The notes: generated by a model not told the origin, from the sequence alone. A stretch of 10,000 bases of DNA from Candidatus Hydrogenedens sp. (GCA_020216745.1 JAIWNQ010000014.1:1-10000), one strand, 5' to 3'; counted from the first letter of the stretch, positions 1 to 7,355 are shown. A program made the numbers and translations.

Positions 1-4
1 ATTA

Positions 5-34
5 AAATGATTTTATTGAAATATAAAATCATTT
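5..34. promoter_or_regulatory. Perfect 12-bp inverted repeat upstream of sugar transporter operon
   Basis: The left arm AAATGATTTTAT (5-16) is exactly complementary to the right arm ATAAAATCATTT (23-34), with a six-base spacer TGAAAT. It ends 20 bases before the chosen start at 55. No T-run follows on the plus strand, so it does not look like an intrinsic terminator for an upstream gene. An operator for a LacI/ROK-type sugar regulator or an mRNA leader hairpin fits better. AT-rich DNA yields palindromes by chance, but 12 uninterrupted pairs is long. The role is inferred. Confidence 0.5.
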
Positions 35-54
35 ACAAAAAGAGTTATCTGCTT

Positions 55-1011
55 ATGAAAATAGGAAAGAAACTACTATATTTTTCTGTTTTTTTATCTA
101 TTACATTTTTTAGTTGTTCAGCTCCTATTGGCAGTAAAGAGCCAGCCCAAAATAATCCTAATAGTGGAGCGGTTGGAGCATCGTTACTAACACAAACTCA
201 CGTTTTCTACCAAGATCTGGCTGGGGCTATGAAAGAAACAGCAAATCAGCGGAATATTAATTTACGAATTCAGTATGCGGAATTTGACCCTCGCAAACAA
301 AATGACCAGATTGAGATGTTCATTCTACAAGGGGTTCGTGCTTTAGTCGTTGCACCTACAGATTCCAGTGGGATGGCTCCCCTGATAAAGCAAGCGATGG
401 ATAAAAAAATACCCGTGTTCACCGTAGACATTGCCGTAAAAGATACGGATGTTATTTGTCATATCGCCTCTGACAATTATCAAGGTGGTGTGTTGTTAGG
501 TGAGTTTTTAGCGAAGCAACTAAACGGGCAAGGTAAGGTCGCTATTATTGACCACCCGACAGTAACCTCGGTTCAGGAACGGGTTAAAGGTTTTGAAGAT
601 GCGTTAGCGAAATATCCAGACATAGCCATTGTCCAGAAAATTCCTGGGGAAGGACAACGTGATAAAGCCATGCGTTCCGCTCAAGACCTGATTGCTTCTC
701 GTTCTGACCTCAGTGCAATATTTGGGATTAACGATGACTCAGCCCTGGGAGCATTAGCATCAATAGAATCCGCAGGATTACAAGATAAAATCAAAATCGT
801 AGGTTTTGATGCAACACCAGAAGCCTGCCAGGCGATTCGCGACGGAAAAGCACTTATTGCCGATATTGCCCAATTTCCAAAGGAAATTGGCAAAGTAGCA
901 ATGGAAACAATTGACGAATACTTTAAGGGAGCACAGCCCCCTCGTGTAAAATATGTACCTGTAAAATTAATAACTCGTGAAACTCTACTTTCAGAAGGGT
1001 CAAATCTATGA
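55..1011 (+). CDS. Sugar ABC transporter substrate-binding lipoprotein (RbsB-like, Peripla_BP_4 type)
   Basis: This is a 318-residue periplasmic-binding protein of the ribose/galactose/xylose type, expected to capture a sugar and deliver it to the permease encoded downstream. The start at 55 gives a clean lipoprotein signal: MKIGKK, a hydrophobic stretch, then a lipobox-like FFSC with Cys21 as the likely lipidated residue. An ATG 16 codons earlier (7) would add a charged tail and lies inside the inverted repeat, so I reject it. A weak AAAGAG sits about ten bases upstream. Family-typical segments include HVFYQD near the mature N-terminus, DNYQGGVLLGEFLAK in the middle, SVQERVKGF, FGINDDSALGAL and VGFDATPEACQAIRDG near the C-terminus. 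The last four bases overlap the ATPase gene (ATGA). The family is clear, but the ligand cannot be read from sequence; ribose, galactose, xylose or another pentose or polyol are all possible. Confidence 0.9.
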   Translation: MKIGKKLLYFSVFLSITFFSCSAPIGSKEPAQNNPNSGAVGASLLTQTHVFYQDLAGAMKETANQRNINLRIQYAEFDPRKQNDQIEMFILQGVRALVVAPTDSSGMAPLIKQAMDKKIPVFTVDIAVKDTDVICHIASDNYQGGVLLGEFLAKQLNGQGKVAIIDHPTVTSVQERVKGFEDALAKYPDIAIVQKIPGEGQRDKAMRSAQDLIASRSDLSAIFGINDDSALGALASIESAGLQDKIKIVGFDATPEACQAIRDGKALIADIAQFPKEIGKVAMETIDEYFKGAQPPRVKYVPVKLITRETLLSEGSNL

Positions 1012-2519
1012 GCGAAACCCTACTACTTGAAATGCGTGATATTACAAAACGATTTCCTGGTGTCCTGGCACTGGATAAAGTAAAATTGGAAGTGCGTTAT
1101 GGTGAAGTGCACTGTCTGGTCGGCGAAAATGGAGCCGGTAAATCTACATTAATGAAGATACTATCCGGTGCAGTCCCCATGGATTCCGGAGAAATCTTTT
1201 TAGAAGGACAACCCATTCATATTATATCTCCATATCATGCTCAACAATTGGGCATCAGTATGATATATCAGGAATTCAACCTTATCCCCTACCTCAGCGT
1301 AGCGGAAAATATTTTTCTTGGTCGTGAACCTCGCATTCCCAAAACGCCGCTAATTAACTGGAAAAAAATGTACGACGAAGCAACCAAAGTGCTGGAACAA
1401 GTTGGCTTAAAACTTGATGTCCGTCTGCCAGTTGCAGAGTTAAGTATCGCACAACAACAAATGGTTGAAATCGCTAAAGCACTAAGTATTAAATCAAAAA
1501 TTATTGTTATGGATGAACCCTCCGCAACACTCACCGACCATGAACTAAAAACATTATTTGAACTGATTAAATCACTACGGAGACAGAATTTAGGAATTAT
1601 CTATATCTCACATCGATTGGAAGAATTATATGAGATTGGCAATCGGGTCACCGTAATGCGTGATGGGCAATATGTTGGCACTCACGAAGTATGTGATGTT
1701 ACCCGCGAAGACTTAATACGGATGATGGTAGGCCGCGAACTTACCGAGGAATATCCAAAAATCTTTTTACCCCGTGGCAAAGAACGTTTACGCGTAGAGA
1801 ATTTAACACGACGTGGTGCATTTAAAAATATAAGTTTTTCAGTATATTCTGGTGAAATAGTAGGATTAACAGGTTTAGTCGGTGCAGGTCGGACAGAAGT
1901 GGCTCGTGCTATTTTCGGTGCAGACCCGATAGATGACGGAAAAATCTATATCGACGGCGAAGAAGTAAAAATTCGTTCCCCTCAGGAAGCAATTAAACAT
2001 GGTATCGGTCTGTTAACGGAAGACCGTAAAAATCAGGGACTTGTTCTCGGCATGACTATTCGTGAAAATACAACATTAGCAAACCTAAAAGCCATCACAA
2101 AAGGCATTTTCTTAAATCTCCCCAAAGAAAGAGAAATTACAGAAAAATATGTGCACGATATTCAGATACGTACCCCTTCCATAGAACAAATCGCCCAAAA
2201 TCTAAGTGGTGGAAACCAGCAAAAAGTAGTTCTTGCCAAATGGCTATTCACTAATTCACGCATCCTTATCTTCGACGAACCTACCCGCGGAATTGATGTC
2301 GGCGCCAAAGCGGAAATTTTCCGACTTATGAATAGACTCTTAGAACAAGGAGTGGCTATTCTTATGATTTCCAGCGAACTCCCTGAAGTTTTAGGCATGT
2401 GTGACCGAATCCTTGTTATGCACGAAGGAGCCTTAGTCGGTGAACTTTCACGAGATGAAGCGACACAGGAAAAAATCATGCAGTTTGCCACAGGATATAA
2501 AAAGCAAAATGTGGCTTAA
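1008..2519 (+). CDS. Sugar ABC transporter ATP-binding protein, two-domain (RbsA/MglA/XylG class)
   Basis: This is a 503-residue cytoplasmic ATPase with two fused ABC domains, the usual length for the CUT2 carbohydrate-uptake family (E. coli RbsA is about 500). The N-terminal domain has Walker A GENGAGKST (residues 39-47), the signature LSIAQQQ (145-151) and Walker B VMDEP (Asp169, Glu170). The C-terminal domain has the degenerate Walker A GAGRTE (292-297) that is normal for this family, the signature LSGGNQQ (399-405) and Walker B IFDEP (Asp423, Glu424). So one site is canonical and one is family-typically degenerate; nothing is missing. The start is supported by AGAAGGG (993-999) eight bases upstream, within the end of the binding-protein gene. 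The ATGA overlap points to translational coupling. It powers import through the permease encoded immediately downstream. Confidence 0.95.
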   Translation: MSETLLLEMRDITKRFPGVLALDKVKLEVRYGEVHCLVGENGAGKSTLMKILSGAVPMDSGEIFLEGQPIHIISPYHAQQLGISMIYQEFNLIPYLSVAENIFLGREPRIPKTPLINWKKMYDEATKVLEQVGLKLDVRLPVAELSIAQQQMVEIAKALSIKSKIIVMDEPSATLTDHELKTLFELIKSLRRQNLGIIYISHRLEELYEIGNRVTVMRDGQYVGTHEVCDVTREDLIRMMVGRELTEEYPKIFLPRGKERLRVENLTRRGAFKNISFSVYSGEIVGLTGLVGAGRTEVARAIFGADPIDDGKIYIDGEEVKIRSPQEAIKHGIGLLTEDRKNQGLVLGMTIRENTTLANLKAITKGIFLNLPKEREITEKYVHDIQIRTPSIEQIAQNLSGGNQQKVVLAKWLFTNSRILIFDEPTRGIDVGAKAEIFRLMNRLLEQGVAILMISSELPEVLGMCDRILVMHEGALVGELSRDEATQEKIMQFATGYKKQNVA

Positions 2520-3507
2520 TAAAGGAATAAAAACCTTCTTTTTCCGCTCTTGGGTTCCGTTAACAATTACACTTGTTCTCGAATTTATTATCTTCGAATT
2601 TATTGGCAGACAAAAAGCACAACCTGGGTTCGCTTCCTTTCCCACAGTCATACTAATCCTAAATCAATTATCCATCTTCGGGATTATGGCAATCGGCATG
2701 ACATTCGTAATCATGGCGGGAGGTATCGACCTATCCATTGGCTCATTAGGAGCCATGTCCGGTGTTATCTCTGCCTTAGTAGCGGTTTATATATCATCCA
2801 TATCTTTACATTTCGTGCCAATAGCATTCTTATTAGGTCCCACTTTAGGCATATTCGTTGGAATTATTATGGGGAGCATAATTACCTTCTTGAATATCCA
2901 GCCTTTCATCGTAACACTTGCCTTTATGAGTTTGCTCCGTGGGTTAGCAAATATCATAACCAATGGGAAACCTATCAGTCCCGTTCCAGATAATTTCTTA
3001 ATGTTAGGTCGTGGTATGTGTCTTCAAATTATACCCATCAGTGTCGTTATTTTCGGACTGATATTTTTTTTGGGATTAATTATCCTTCATTACACCTCTT
3101 TAGGCAGACATACCCTTGCCATTGGTGGAAACGAAGAATCGGCTCGCCTTAGTGGGGTTCCTATACAAAAAGTAAAACTTTCTATATATATATTATGCAG
3201 TGCCCTCTCTGCGTTAGCAGGCGTTATTTTAGCCTCACGAATGGGTTCTGGTAGTCCAAAGGTAGGTATCGGCGATGAACTTGCGGTTATCGCAAGTGTT
3301 GTAATCGGTGGCACAAGTTTGAGCGGAGGAAAAGGTTCCCTTTGGGGAACACTATTAGGGTTGTGCGTCGTATTCACATTAAATAGTGGACTTAATTGGA
3401 TTGGAATCGAAACCTTTGGACAGCAAGTAACATTGGGACTCGTCATATTAACAGCAGTTCTTATTGATAAAATCCAAGGAAAATTAAAAGAGCAACAACC
3501 GAAATGA
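2509..3507 (+). CDS. Sugar ABC transporter permease (RbsC-like)
   Basis: This 332-residue, highly hydrophobic inner-membrane protein forms the channel of the CUT2 importer. Family hallmarks are MAGGIDLSIGS (around residues 70-79), the helices after it, the loop AIGGNEESARLSGVP, and the C-terminal run LAVIASVVIGGTSLSGGKGS. The frame stays open upstream to an ATG at 2440, but that start would add 23 hydrophilic residues read out of frame from the ATPase gene. The ATG at 2509 (MWLNKGIKTFFFRSW) gives a normal short cytoplasmic N-terminus, so I use it. It overlaps the ATPase stop by 11 bases and has only a weak AGGA about 13 bases upstream, consistent with coupled translation. It ends in an ATGA overlap with the next gene. 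Confidence 0.93.
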   Translation: MWLNKGIKTFFFRSWVPLTITLVLEFIIFEFIGRQKAQPGFASFPTVILILNQLSIFGIMAIGMTFVIMAGGIDLSIGSLGAMSGVISALVAVYISSISLHFVPIAFLLGPTLGIFVGIIMGSIITFLNIQPFIVTLAFMSLLRGLANIITNGKPISPVPDNFLMLGRGMCLQIIPISVVIFGLIFFLGLIILHYTSLGRHTLAIGGNEESARLSGVPIQKVKLSIYILCSALSALAGVILASRMGSGSPKVGIGDELAVIASVVIGGTSLSGGKGSLWGTLLGLCVVFTLNSGLNWIGIETFGQQVTLGLVILTAVLIDKIQGKLKEQQPK

Positions 3508-4340
3508 TTCTTCCTCCGTTGTACCTTTCTCCGCTTATTGCTCTATGCCTTGCTATTACTAATATCTCCGCACAGCCTTCACAACAACAAACAGACATGT
3601 TAAAACAGGCACAGCAAAAGATATTAAATTATGTTCACACCCATAAATCTCAATTTCGGGTCGAAGACCTTATCTTGTTAGATTATCTCTACCGTCGATT
3701 CAACCTTGATAATGAATTTTCGTTTAAACATTCTTTCACTCGTATCCCAAGCCGACAAGATATACAATCATTAGAAGTTTATGGAAGGTTAGTAAACTAC
3801 ACATCTATTCCATGGAAAAAACCAATAAAAGCAGAACCATTTATTTGGATGGAAATACAGGCACTATTCATAGAAAAACAAGATGATTGTCCATCAAAAC
3901 AAAAAATATTATCAATATTAAAAAAACAACTTTATGAAGGTAGTTATTCTACGACACATACAGCATTAGCGTTAGGTTGGTTTATAGAACAAGGTTGCTT
4001 ATCTGAAACAGACCCAGAGGTAATCCAGTTCAAACAAGAAATTACCCACCAACTATTAAACATATCACAAACAATCACATACCCAACAGATTTAAAAACA
4101 GAGGCATTGGCATTTATTTGTTATCTTGGAGAAAAAAATAATATCGACGCAAACAATTTTATCCAATTATTAACCTACCAGAGGGATGACGGTGCCTTTT
4201 CAGGCACTAAAAATCCCAACGTCGGGATTAATGTCCACACCACATTACTAATGCTTTGGCTTACCTATGAGTTCCTAAACAAACAAACGAATTACTCAGA
4301 ACCTATGATTCTTCCCATTAAAAAGAAACCCGCAAATTAA
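3504..4340 (+). CDS. Secreted protein with alpha/alpha-toroid (prenyltransferase/terpene-cyclase-like) repeats, function unknown
   Basis: This 278-residue protein begins inside the permease stop (ATGA), with no good ribosome binding site of its own, so it is probably translated by coupling. The N-terminus looks like a signal peptide: hydrophobic residues 5-20, then NISA|Q, with cleavage after Ala23. The mature part is predicted helical. Two segments resemble the repeats of alpha/alpha-barrel proteins (terpene cyclases, prenyltransferases, the complement-like toroid): GSYSTTHTALALGWF in the middle, and QRDDGAFSG (226-234) followed by GINVHTTLLMLWL near the C-terminus. The QxxDGaF pattern is the kind seen in QW-like repeats. 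The catalytic DxDD motif of squalene-hopene cyclases is not evident, and the protein is less than half the length of those enzymes. I infer a scaffold or binding protein outside the cytoplasm, possibly linked to the transported sugar. The fold call is tentative, but the gene is real by its position and signal peptide. Confidence 0.8.
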   Translation: MILPPLYLSPLIALCLAITNISAQPSQQQTDMLKQAQQKILNYVHTHKSQFRVEDLILLDYLYRRFNLDNEFSFKHSFTRIPSRQDIQSLEVYGRLVNYTSIPWKKPIKAEPFIWMEIQALFIEKQDDCPSKQKILSILKKQLYEGSYSTTHTALALGWFIEQGCLSETDPEVIQFKQEITHQLLNISQTITYPTDLKTEALAFICYLGEKNNIDANNFIQLLTYQRDDGAFSGTKNPNVGINVHTTLLMLWLTYEFLNKQTNYSEPMILPIKKKPAN

Positions 4341-5071
4341 TGCAAAAACCGAACTGTGTCCTCAGAACCTGGTTCCCGTACCCCAATACAATATGGAGCA
4401 ACCCGTGAAATACCTTCTTTCCCCAAAGGCTGTTTAGGTGGTGGCGCTGATTTCTGGACAGTAGGAGGACTACTCAATGGTTGTTTTGCTGGAGGTTGTT
4501 TTATTGCTTGTTGTGGAGGACTACTTAATGGTTTTTTAGGAGGAGGTGCTGATTTCGGTTCTGCTGGCGGGGCAGTCAGTGCTTTCTTCGCCTGCGGTTG
4601 ACGAATAGCCTGGGCTGGCGGATTACTCAACGCCTTTTTAGGGGGAGGGGCTAATTTCGGTTCTGCTGGCGGGGCAGTTAATGCCTTCTTCGCCTGCGGT
4701 GCTTTTATAGGCTGTGCTGGTGGATTATTGAGAGGATTTTTCTTTGGTGGAGTAGAAATCGCCGTAGCTGGCGGATTGTTCAACGACTTTTTAGGTGGAG
4801 GTGACTCTTTAGGTTCTGCTGGTGGTGCCGTTAACGACTTTTTTGCTTGAGGTGCTTTTATTGGTTGTGCAGGTTCATTTTCCAGTGGAACACGAGAAGG
4901 TGGTTTACTAATCTGCTTTGCAGGTGGCTGTATTGCAAATCGAGAATGATATGGACCACATCCTTTATCTCCTGTTTCCTGTTGTTGTGCAAAACATGAA
5001 ATAATACTCACCACAAAGAAAACAAATAGCAACAAGAAAATTATTTTATCGTGTTTCATCCACAAAACCAT
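4337..5071 (-). CDS. Exported Pro/Lys-rich protein with ten 17-residue tandem repeats
   Basis: I do not recognise this 244-residue protein. Residues 6-25 form a Lys-containing N-region plus a strongly hydrophobic core ending IISC-FA. This can be read as a lipobox (lipidation at Cys26) or as a signal peptidase I site (CFA|Q). Residues 50-219 are ten tandem units of exactly 17 residues, rich in Pro, Lys and Ala. A 25-residue tail, GISRVAPYCIGVREP onward, closes the protein. Outside the export signal the only cysteines are Cys38 (GCGPYHS) and Cys228 (APYC), one on each side of the repeat, and could pair. The start at 5071 is preceded by GGTGA seven bases away; an ATG at 5059 gives a more standard signal peptide and is the alternative. 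It lies about 65 bases downstream of the 576-residue gene on the same strand, probably co-transcribed. The repeat recalls the extended Pro-rich spacers of TonB-like or wall-spanning proteins, but no such domain is present. Confidence 0.78.
   Translation of the reverse strand: MVLWMKHDKIIFLLLFVFFVVSIISCFAQQQETGDKGCGPYHSRFAIQPPAKQISKPPSRVPLENEPAQPIKAPQAKKSLTAPPAEPKESPPPKKSLNNPPATAISTPPKKNPLNNPPAQPIKAPQAKKALTAPPAEPKLAPPPKKALSNPPAQAIRQPQAKKALTAPPAEPKSAPPPKKPLSSPPQQAIKQPPAKQPLSSPPTVQKSAPPPKQPLGKEGISRVAPYCIGVREPGSEDTVRFLH
4415..4924 (-). repeat. Ten-copy 51-bp in-frame tandem repeat with a partly 102-bp higher-order period
   Basis: Read on the minus strand, codons 50-219 of the Pro-rich gene divide into ten 51-bp units with no length change. 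Two unit types alternate: type A, such as PAQPIKAPQAKKALTAP, and type B, such as PAEPKLAPPPKKALSNP. The order is roughly divergent, A, B, variant, A, B, A, B, A-like, B-like. DNA copies are closest at 102-bp spacing: 4552-4576 is identical to 4654-4678, and similarity continues for about 20 more bases. The edge units are the most diverged. The pattern suggests growth by duplication of two-unit blocks. Confidence 0.93.
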
Positions 5072-5113
5072 TTTATTTTCACCAACACGTTATAATTCTT
5101 AATATTGCATCAC

Positions 5114-5129
5114 TTCTCACTACTGAGAA
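5114..5129 (-). other. Small hairpin between the two minus-strand envelope genes
   Basis: The arms TTCTCA (5114-5119) and TGAGAA (5124-5129) pair around a four-base loop, a few bases after the 576-residue gene's stop. On the minus strand no T-tract follows, so it is not a convincing intrinsic terminator. It may stabilise or partly attenuate the shared mRNA, or be chance. Confidence 0.25.
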
Positions 5130-5135
5130 AACATA

Positions 5136-6866
5136 CTACTGTTGAGCAGGTGGTGCTACAGGACGAATTCCTCCCGGTGGTGCTGCTGGAGGTGGAACAA
5201 GGCGTGGTGCACTACCACCACCGCCACCACCACCTTGCTGTGCAGCACGCTGTTGTGCTTCTTGCATCGCTTGCTCGTAACGAACTTTCGCAATCTTTGC
5301 TTCTTCAATACGCTTTTTGGAAAGTTCAATTACATTTTGTTTTTGTTGTGTTAATGTCGGATTCTCATCATCTGGAATCACGCTAACAATACTTTCCACT
5401 TTTGAATAAGCAGATATGGCTTCTTCGAACCTGTTACTTTCCTTATGCTGGTCCCCTTGGTCAATCGCATCGCTCGCACGGTCTAACACTTCATTTATAA
5501 CATCAGAAATACTTTTCTTAACTCTTCGCAATCCACCCTTGGCATTGCTTTCCAAATCTTTGAAGCGATCATCCACAGAATTATACAAACTCACTGCAAT
5601 ACGATAGGTCAATATTGCATTTCCATAGTCACCCGACAACCGATATTTTTCCGCTTCTTCTTGGGTCTTCTCCGCCTGAGAGATAATAGCCACTAACATA
5701 TTTCGATATTCTGTTCGTTCCTTTATTTCCTGATACGTTTGCTGTATCATATTAACAATCTCTTGATTTTCTCTATCAAATTCAATTGCTTGCTGAAAAC
5801 TATATAAAGCATCGTTCAGATCTTCTTCTTTACCTCCAGGTTGATTAGCACGAGCAAAACTGGTTTGCCCTTGATCATAATAATATTTACTTAACTTTTT
5901 CGCTATAGTATTCCGAAGTTCTCCCGCTGACGCAGTATATGCACTTCGCCATAACTGGACAGCCCGATTTTTCGCCTCCGAAGAATTCATACGATAAAAC
6001 GCGTCGCCAATACGGTTCACCGCCTCAGGGGGAGTTACGCTCAGTTTTGTAAAGTTTTCATATACTTTATCTGCCTGAAACATATTCTTCTTTACATCAA
6101 GCAGAAATTCAATTTCTTTCACAAAATACCATGCCCGAGTACGGTCAGATGGGGGACTTACCCAAACCCCCTCATCCTCAGGACGTAACACGGTGTACCA
6201 GACATCAGAGACTGCTCTAACAGTCCGCACAAAATAATCCAGTCCTGCTTTTGCAAGTAATCCATTATATCCTTTACCAAGACGATAATCATTTGCGATA
6301 AGTCGTTTGTTCTCCACAAAGTATGGACGCCGTTCCGAAAAATATTTTTTTACATCAATAATAAAACTTCTCTGCGTTTGCTGTGCTTGATATGCATAAG
6401 AGTCCAACTGTTTATCTATATCTTCATTTACTACCTTTTGAAGTTGTCGTTCTTCATCTGTCCACGCAAACCCATAAGGAATCATCAAATCCGCTACTAA
6501 TGCGGAGAGAACACCTAAACGATACGCATAATAAGAAGATGGCCCAAATCTCCGAATATCCCGTAGCAATTGAATTTCTGACGTTATTGCCGAAAATATA
6601 GCCTCTTCATTTTCAAATGAATAAAATTCCGCTATGGTCTGCCATCCATCCGCCGAACCCTGTATCGCCTCCTTCTCATAACCAACACCAGCAGAGCCCG
6701 ACGGTCGAAATGTATATGGGAATTCAGACTGTATCATCTGAATAGCCATTACCGTTATTGCCTGCTTCGCACGGGGACCCCATGCATAAGCCGATGAAAA
6801 CATACCCATTATTTGGAAAAATAAAATACCAATTAAAATTAATTTCATCCTCATAGATCTTTCCAT
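5136..6866 (-). CDS. Exported protein: degenerate zinc-phospholipase C/S1-P1-like domain, TPR-like helices, Gly/Pro tail
   Basis: This is a 576-residue exported protein that I cannot name. The signal peptide covers residues 1-28 (SSAYA|W), so the mature protein would begin Trp29-Gly, as zinc phospholipase C and S1/P1 nucleases do. Residues 117-132 (LGVLSALVADLMIPYG) match the spacing of their LG-x3-H-x3-D-x3-P-x-H motif, but both His are replaced (Ala122, Gly132) while Asp126 and Pro130 remain. The His expected five residues after the first Trp is Lys34, while GSADGW (Asp73) may retain another ligand position. TPR-like helix pairs follow at about 350-383, 403-430 and 472-497, then a coiled-coil-prone Glu/Lys/Gln stretch (508-544), seven glycines (545-551) and a Pro-rich tail. 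GGAG lies eight bases before the start at 6866; in-frame ATGs at 6854 and 6848 are alternatives. I infer an enzymatically inactive envelope scaffold; the fold assignment is moderate. Confidence 0.82.
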   Translation of the reverse strand: MERSMRMKLILIGILFFQIMGMFSSAYAWGPRAKQAITVMAIQMIQSEFPYTFRPSGSAGVGYEKEAIQGSADGWQTIAEFYSFENEEAIFSAITSEIQLLRDIRRFGPSSYYAYRLGVLSALVADLMIPYGFAWTDEERQLQKVVNEDIDKQLDSYAYQAQQTQRSFIIDVKKYFSERRPYFVENKRLIANDYRLGKGYNGLLAKAGLDYFVRTVRAVSDVWYTVLRPEDEGVWVSPPSDRTRAWYFVKEIEFLLDVKKNMFQADKVYENFTKLSVTPPEAVNRIGDAFYRMNSSEAKNRAVQLWRSAYTASAGELRNTIAKKLSKYYYDQGQTSFARANQPGGKEEDLNDALYSFQQAIEFDRENQEIVNMIQQTYQEIKERTEYRNMLVAIISQAEKTQEEAEKYRLSGDYGNAILTYRIAVSLYNSVDDRFKDLESNAKGGLRRVKKSISDVINEVLDRASDAIDQGDQHKESNRFEEAISAYSKVESIVSVIPDDENPTLTQQKQNVIELSKKRIEEAKIAKVRYEQAMQEAQQRAAQQGGGGGGGSAPRLVPPPAAPPGGIRPVAPPAQQ

Positions 6867-6926
6867 CGTTAAAACTCCATATTACATTTTTAGCATCAAT
6901 AACTTTATACCTATAAATAATAAAAC

Positions 6927-6932
6927 ATTATA
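6927..6932 (-). promoter_or_regulatory. Candidate -10 element for the 576-residue gene
   Basis: An exact TATAAT on the minus strand lies about 60 bases before the start codon. No good -35 hexamer is found at 16-18 bases (the best is TGTTAA), so support is weak in DNA this AT-rich. Confidence 0.2.
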
Positions 6933-7028
6933 CTACTTTTTTTGCAAAATTAACACAATTTTATCTTTACCGTCAAGATTTTTATCACAACAATTTATAA
7001 AATAAATTAAATATTTACATATATGAGA

Positions 7029-7057
7029 ATTATAACCTAACACTGGGTCTCTATAAA
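7029..7057 (-). promoter_or_regulatory. Candidate sigma70-type promoter for the minus-strand envelope genes
   Basis: On the minus strand, TTTATA (7057-7052, four of six matches to TTGACA) is followed by 17 bases and an exact TATAAT (7034-7029). Transcription would start near 7022, giving a leader of about 155 bases. Spacing and -10 are ideal, but background AT content makes chance matches common. Confidence 0.3.
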
Positions 7058-7355
7058 AGAATAATTATACTTGACATAAAATAAAAAATGATACTCCGTA
7101 AAAATCTGTTTGCTATATAAGCAATAATTAAATTAGTGTATAATAATACACCCGATACAAATTTAAATATATTCAAAGGAGAGAGAATTAAATTTTTTAA
7201 ATAGAAACTTAAATCGGATAGCCTACAATCATTTGAGAAAATAAAAAAACATTCGTGAATAAAAACAACAAAAAAATAATATTTAGTTAAAGATAACATA
7301 TAATATAATTAACTCTGAACGAAGATAAACATATAATTAGTTACAAATTTTATAG

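Noticed and set aside
7..54. Upstream ATG extending the sugar-binding protein by 16 residues
   Set aside because: It sits inside the perfect inverted repeat, has no ribosome binding site visible, and would put a charged tail before a well-formed lipoprotein signal starting at 55.
2440..2508. Upstream ATG extending the permease by 23 residues
   Set aside because: The extra residues are hydrophilic and lie over the ATPase C-terminus read in another frame; the 2509 start gives a normal permease N-terminus.
2550..2993. 147-codon plus-strand frame inside the permease gene
   Set aside because: Out-of-frame shadow; the overlapping frame encodes conserved RbsC-type motifs and this one resembles nothing.
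4365..4376. GAACCTGGTTC palindrome near the convergent stops as a terminator
   Set aside because: The arms meet with a single central base, so no loop can form, and no T-tract follows on either strand.
4356..4601. Plus-strand Gly-rich open frame opposite the Pro-rich repeat gene
   Set aside because: Mirror of the repeat on the other strand (Pro codons CCN read as Gly/Trp); no start signal, and the minus-strand frame has an export signal and clean repeat units.
4415..4924. Tandem repeats considered as a CRISPR array
   Set aside because: Units are contiguous, 51 bp, protein-coding in one frame and lack unique spacers.
7071..7095. TTGACA at 7071-7076 as a plus-strand promoter
   Set aside because: Exact -35 hexamer, but the only -10-like sequence (GATACT, 7090-7095) is 13 bases away, too close, and nothing suitable occurs at 16-18 bases.
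7051..7299. 82-codon minus-strand open frame in the intergenic region, hydrophobic and Phe/Ile/Leu-rich
   Set aside because: No ribosome binding site before its ATG, no recognisable motif, and its composition is what very AT-rich DNA gives by chance.
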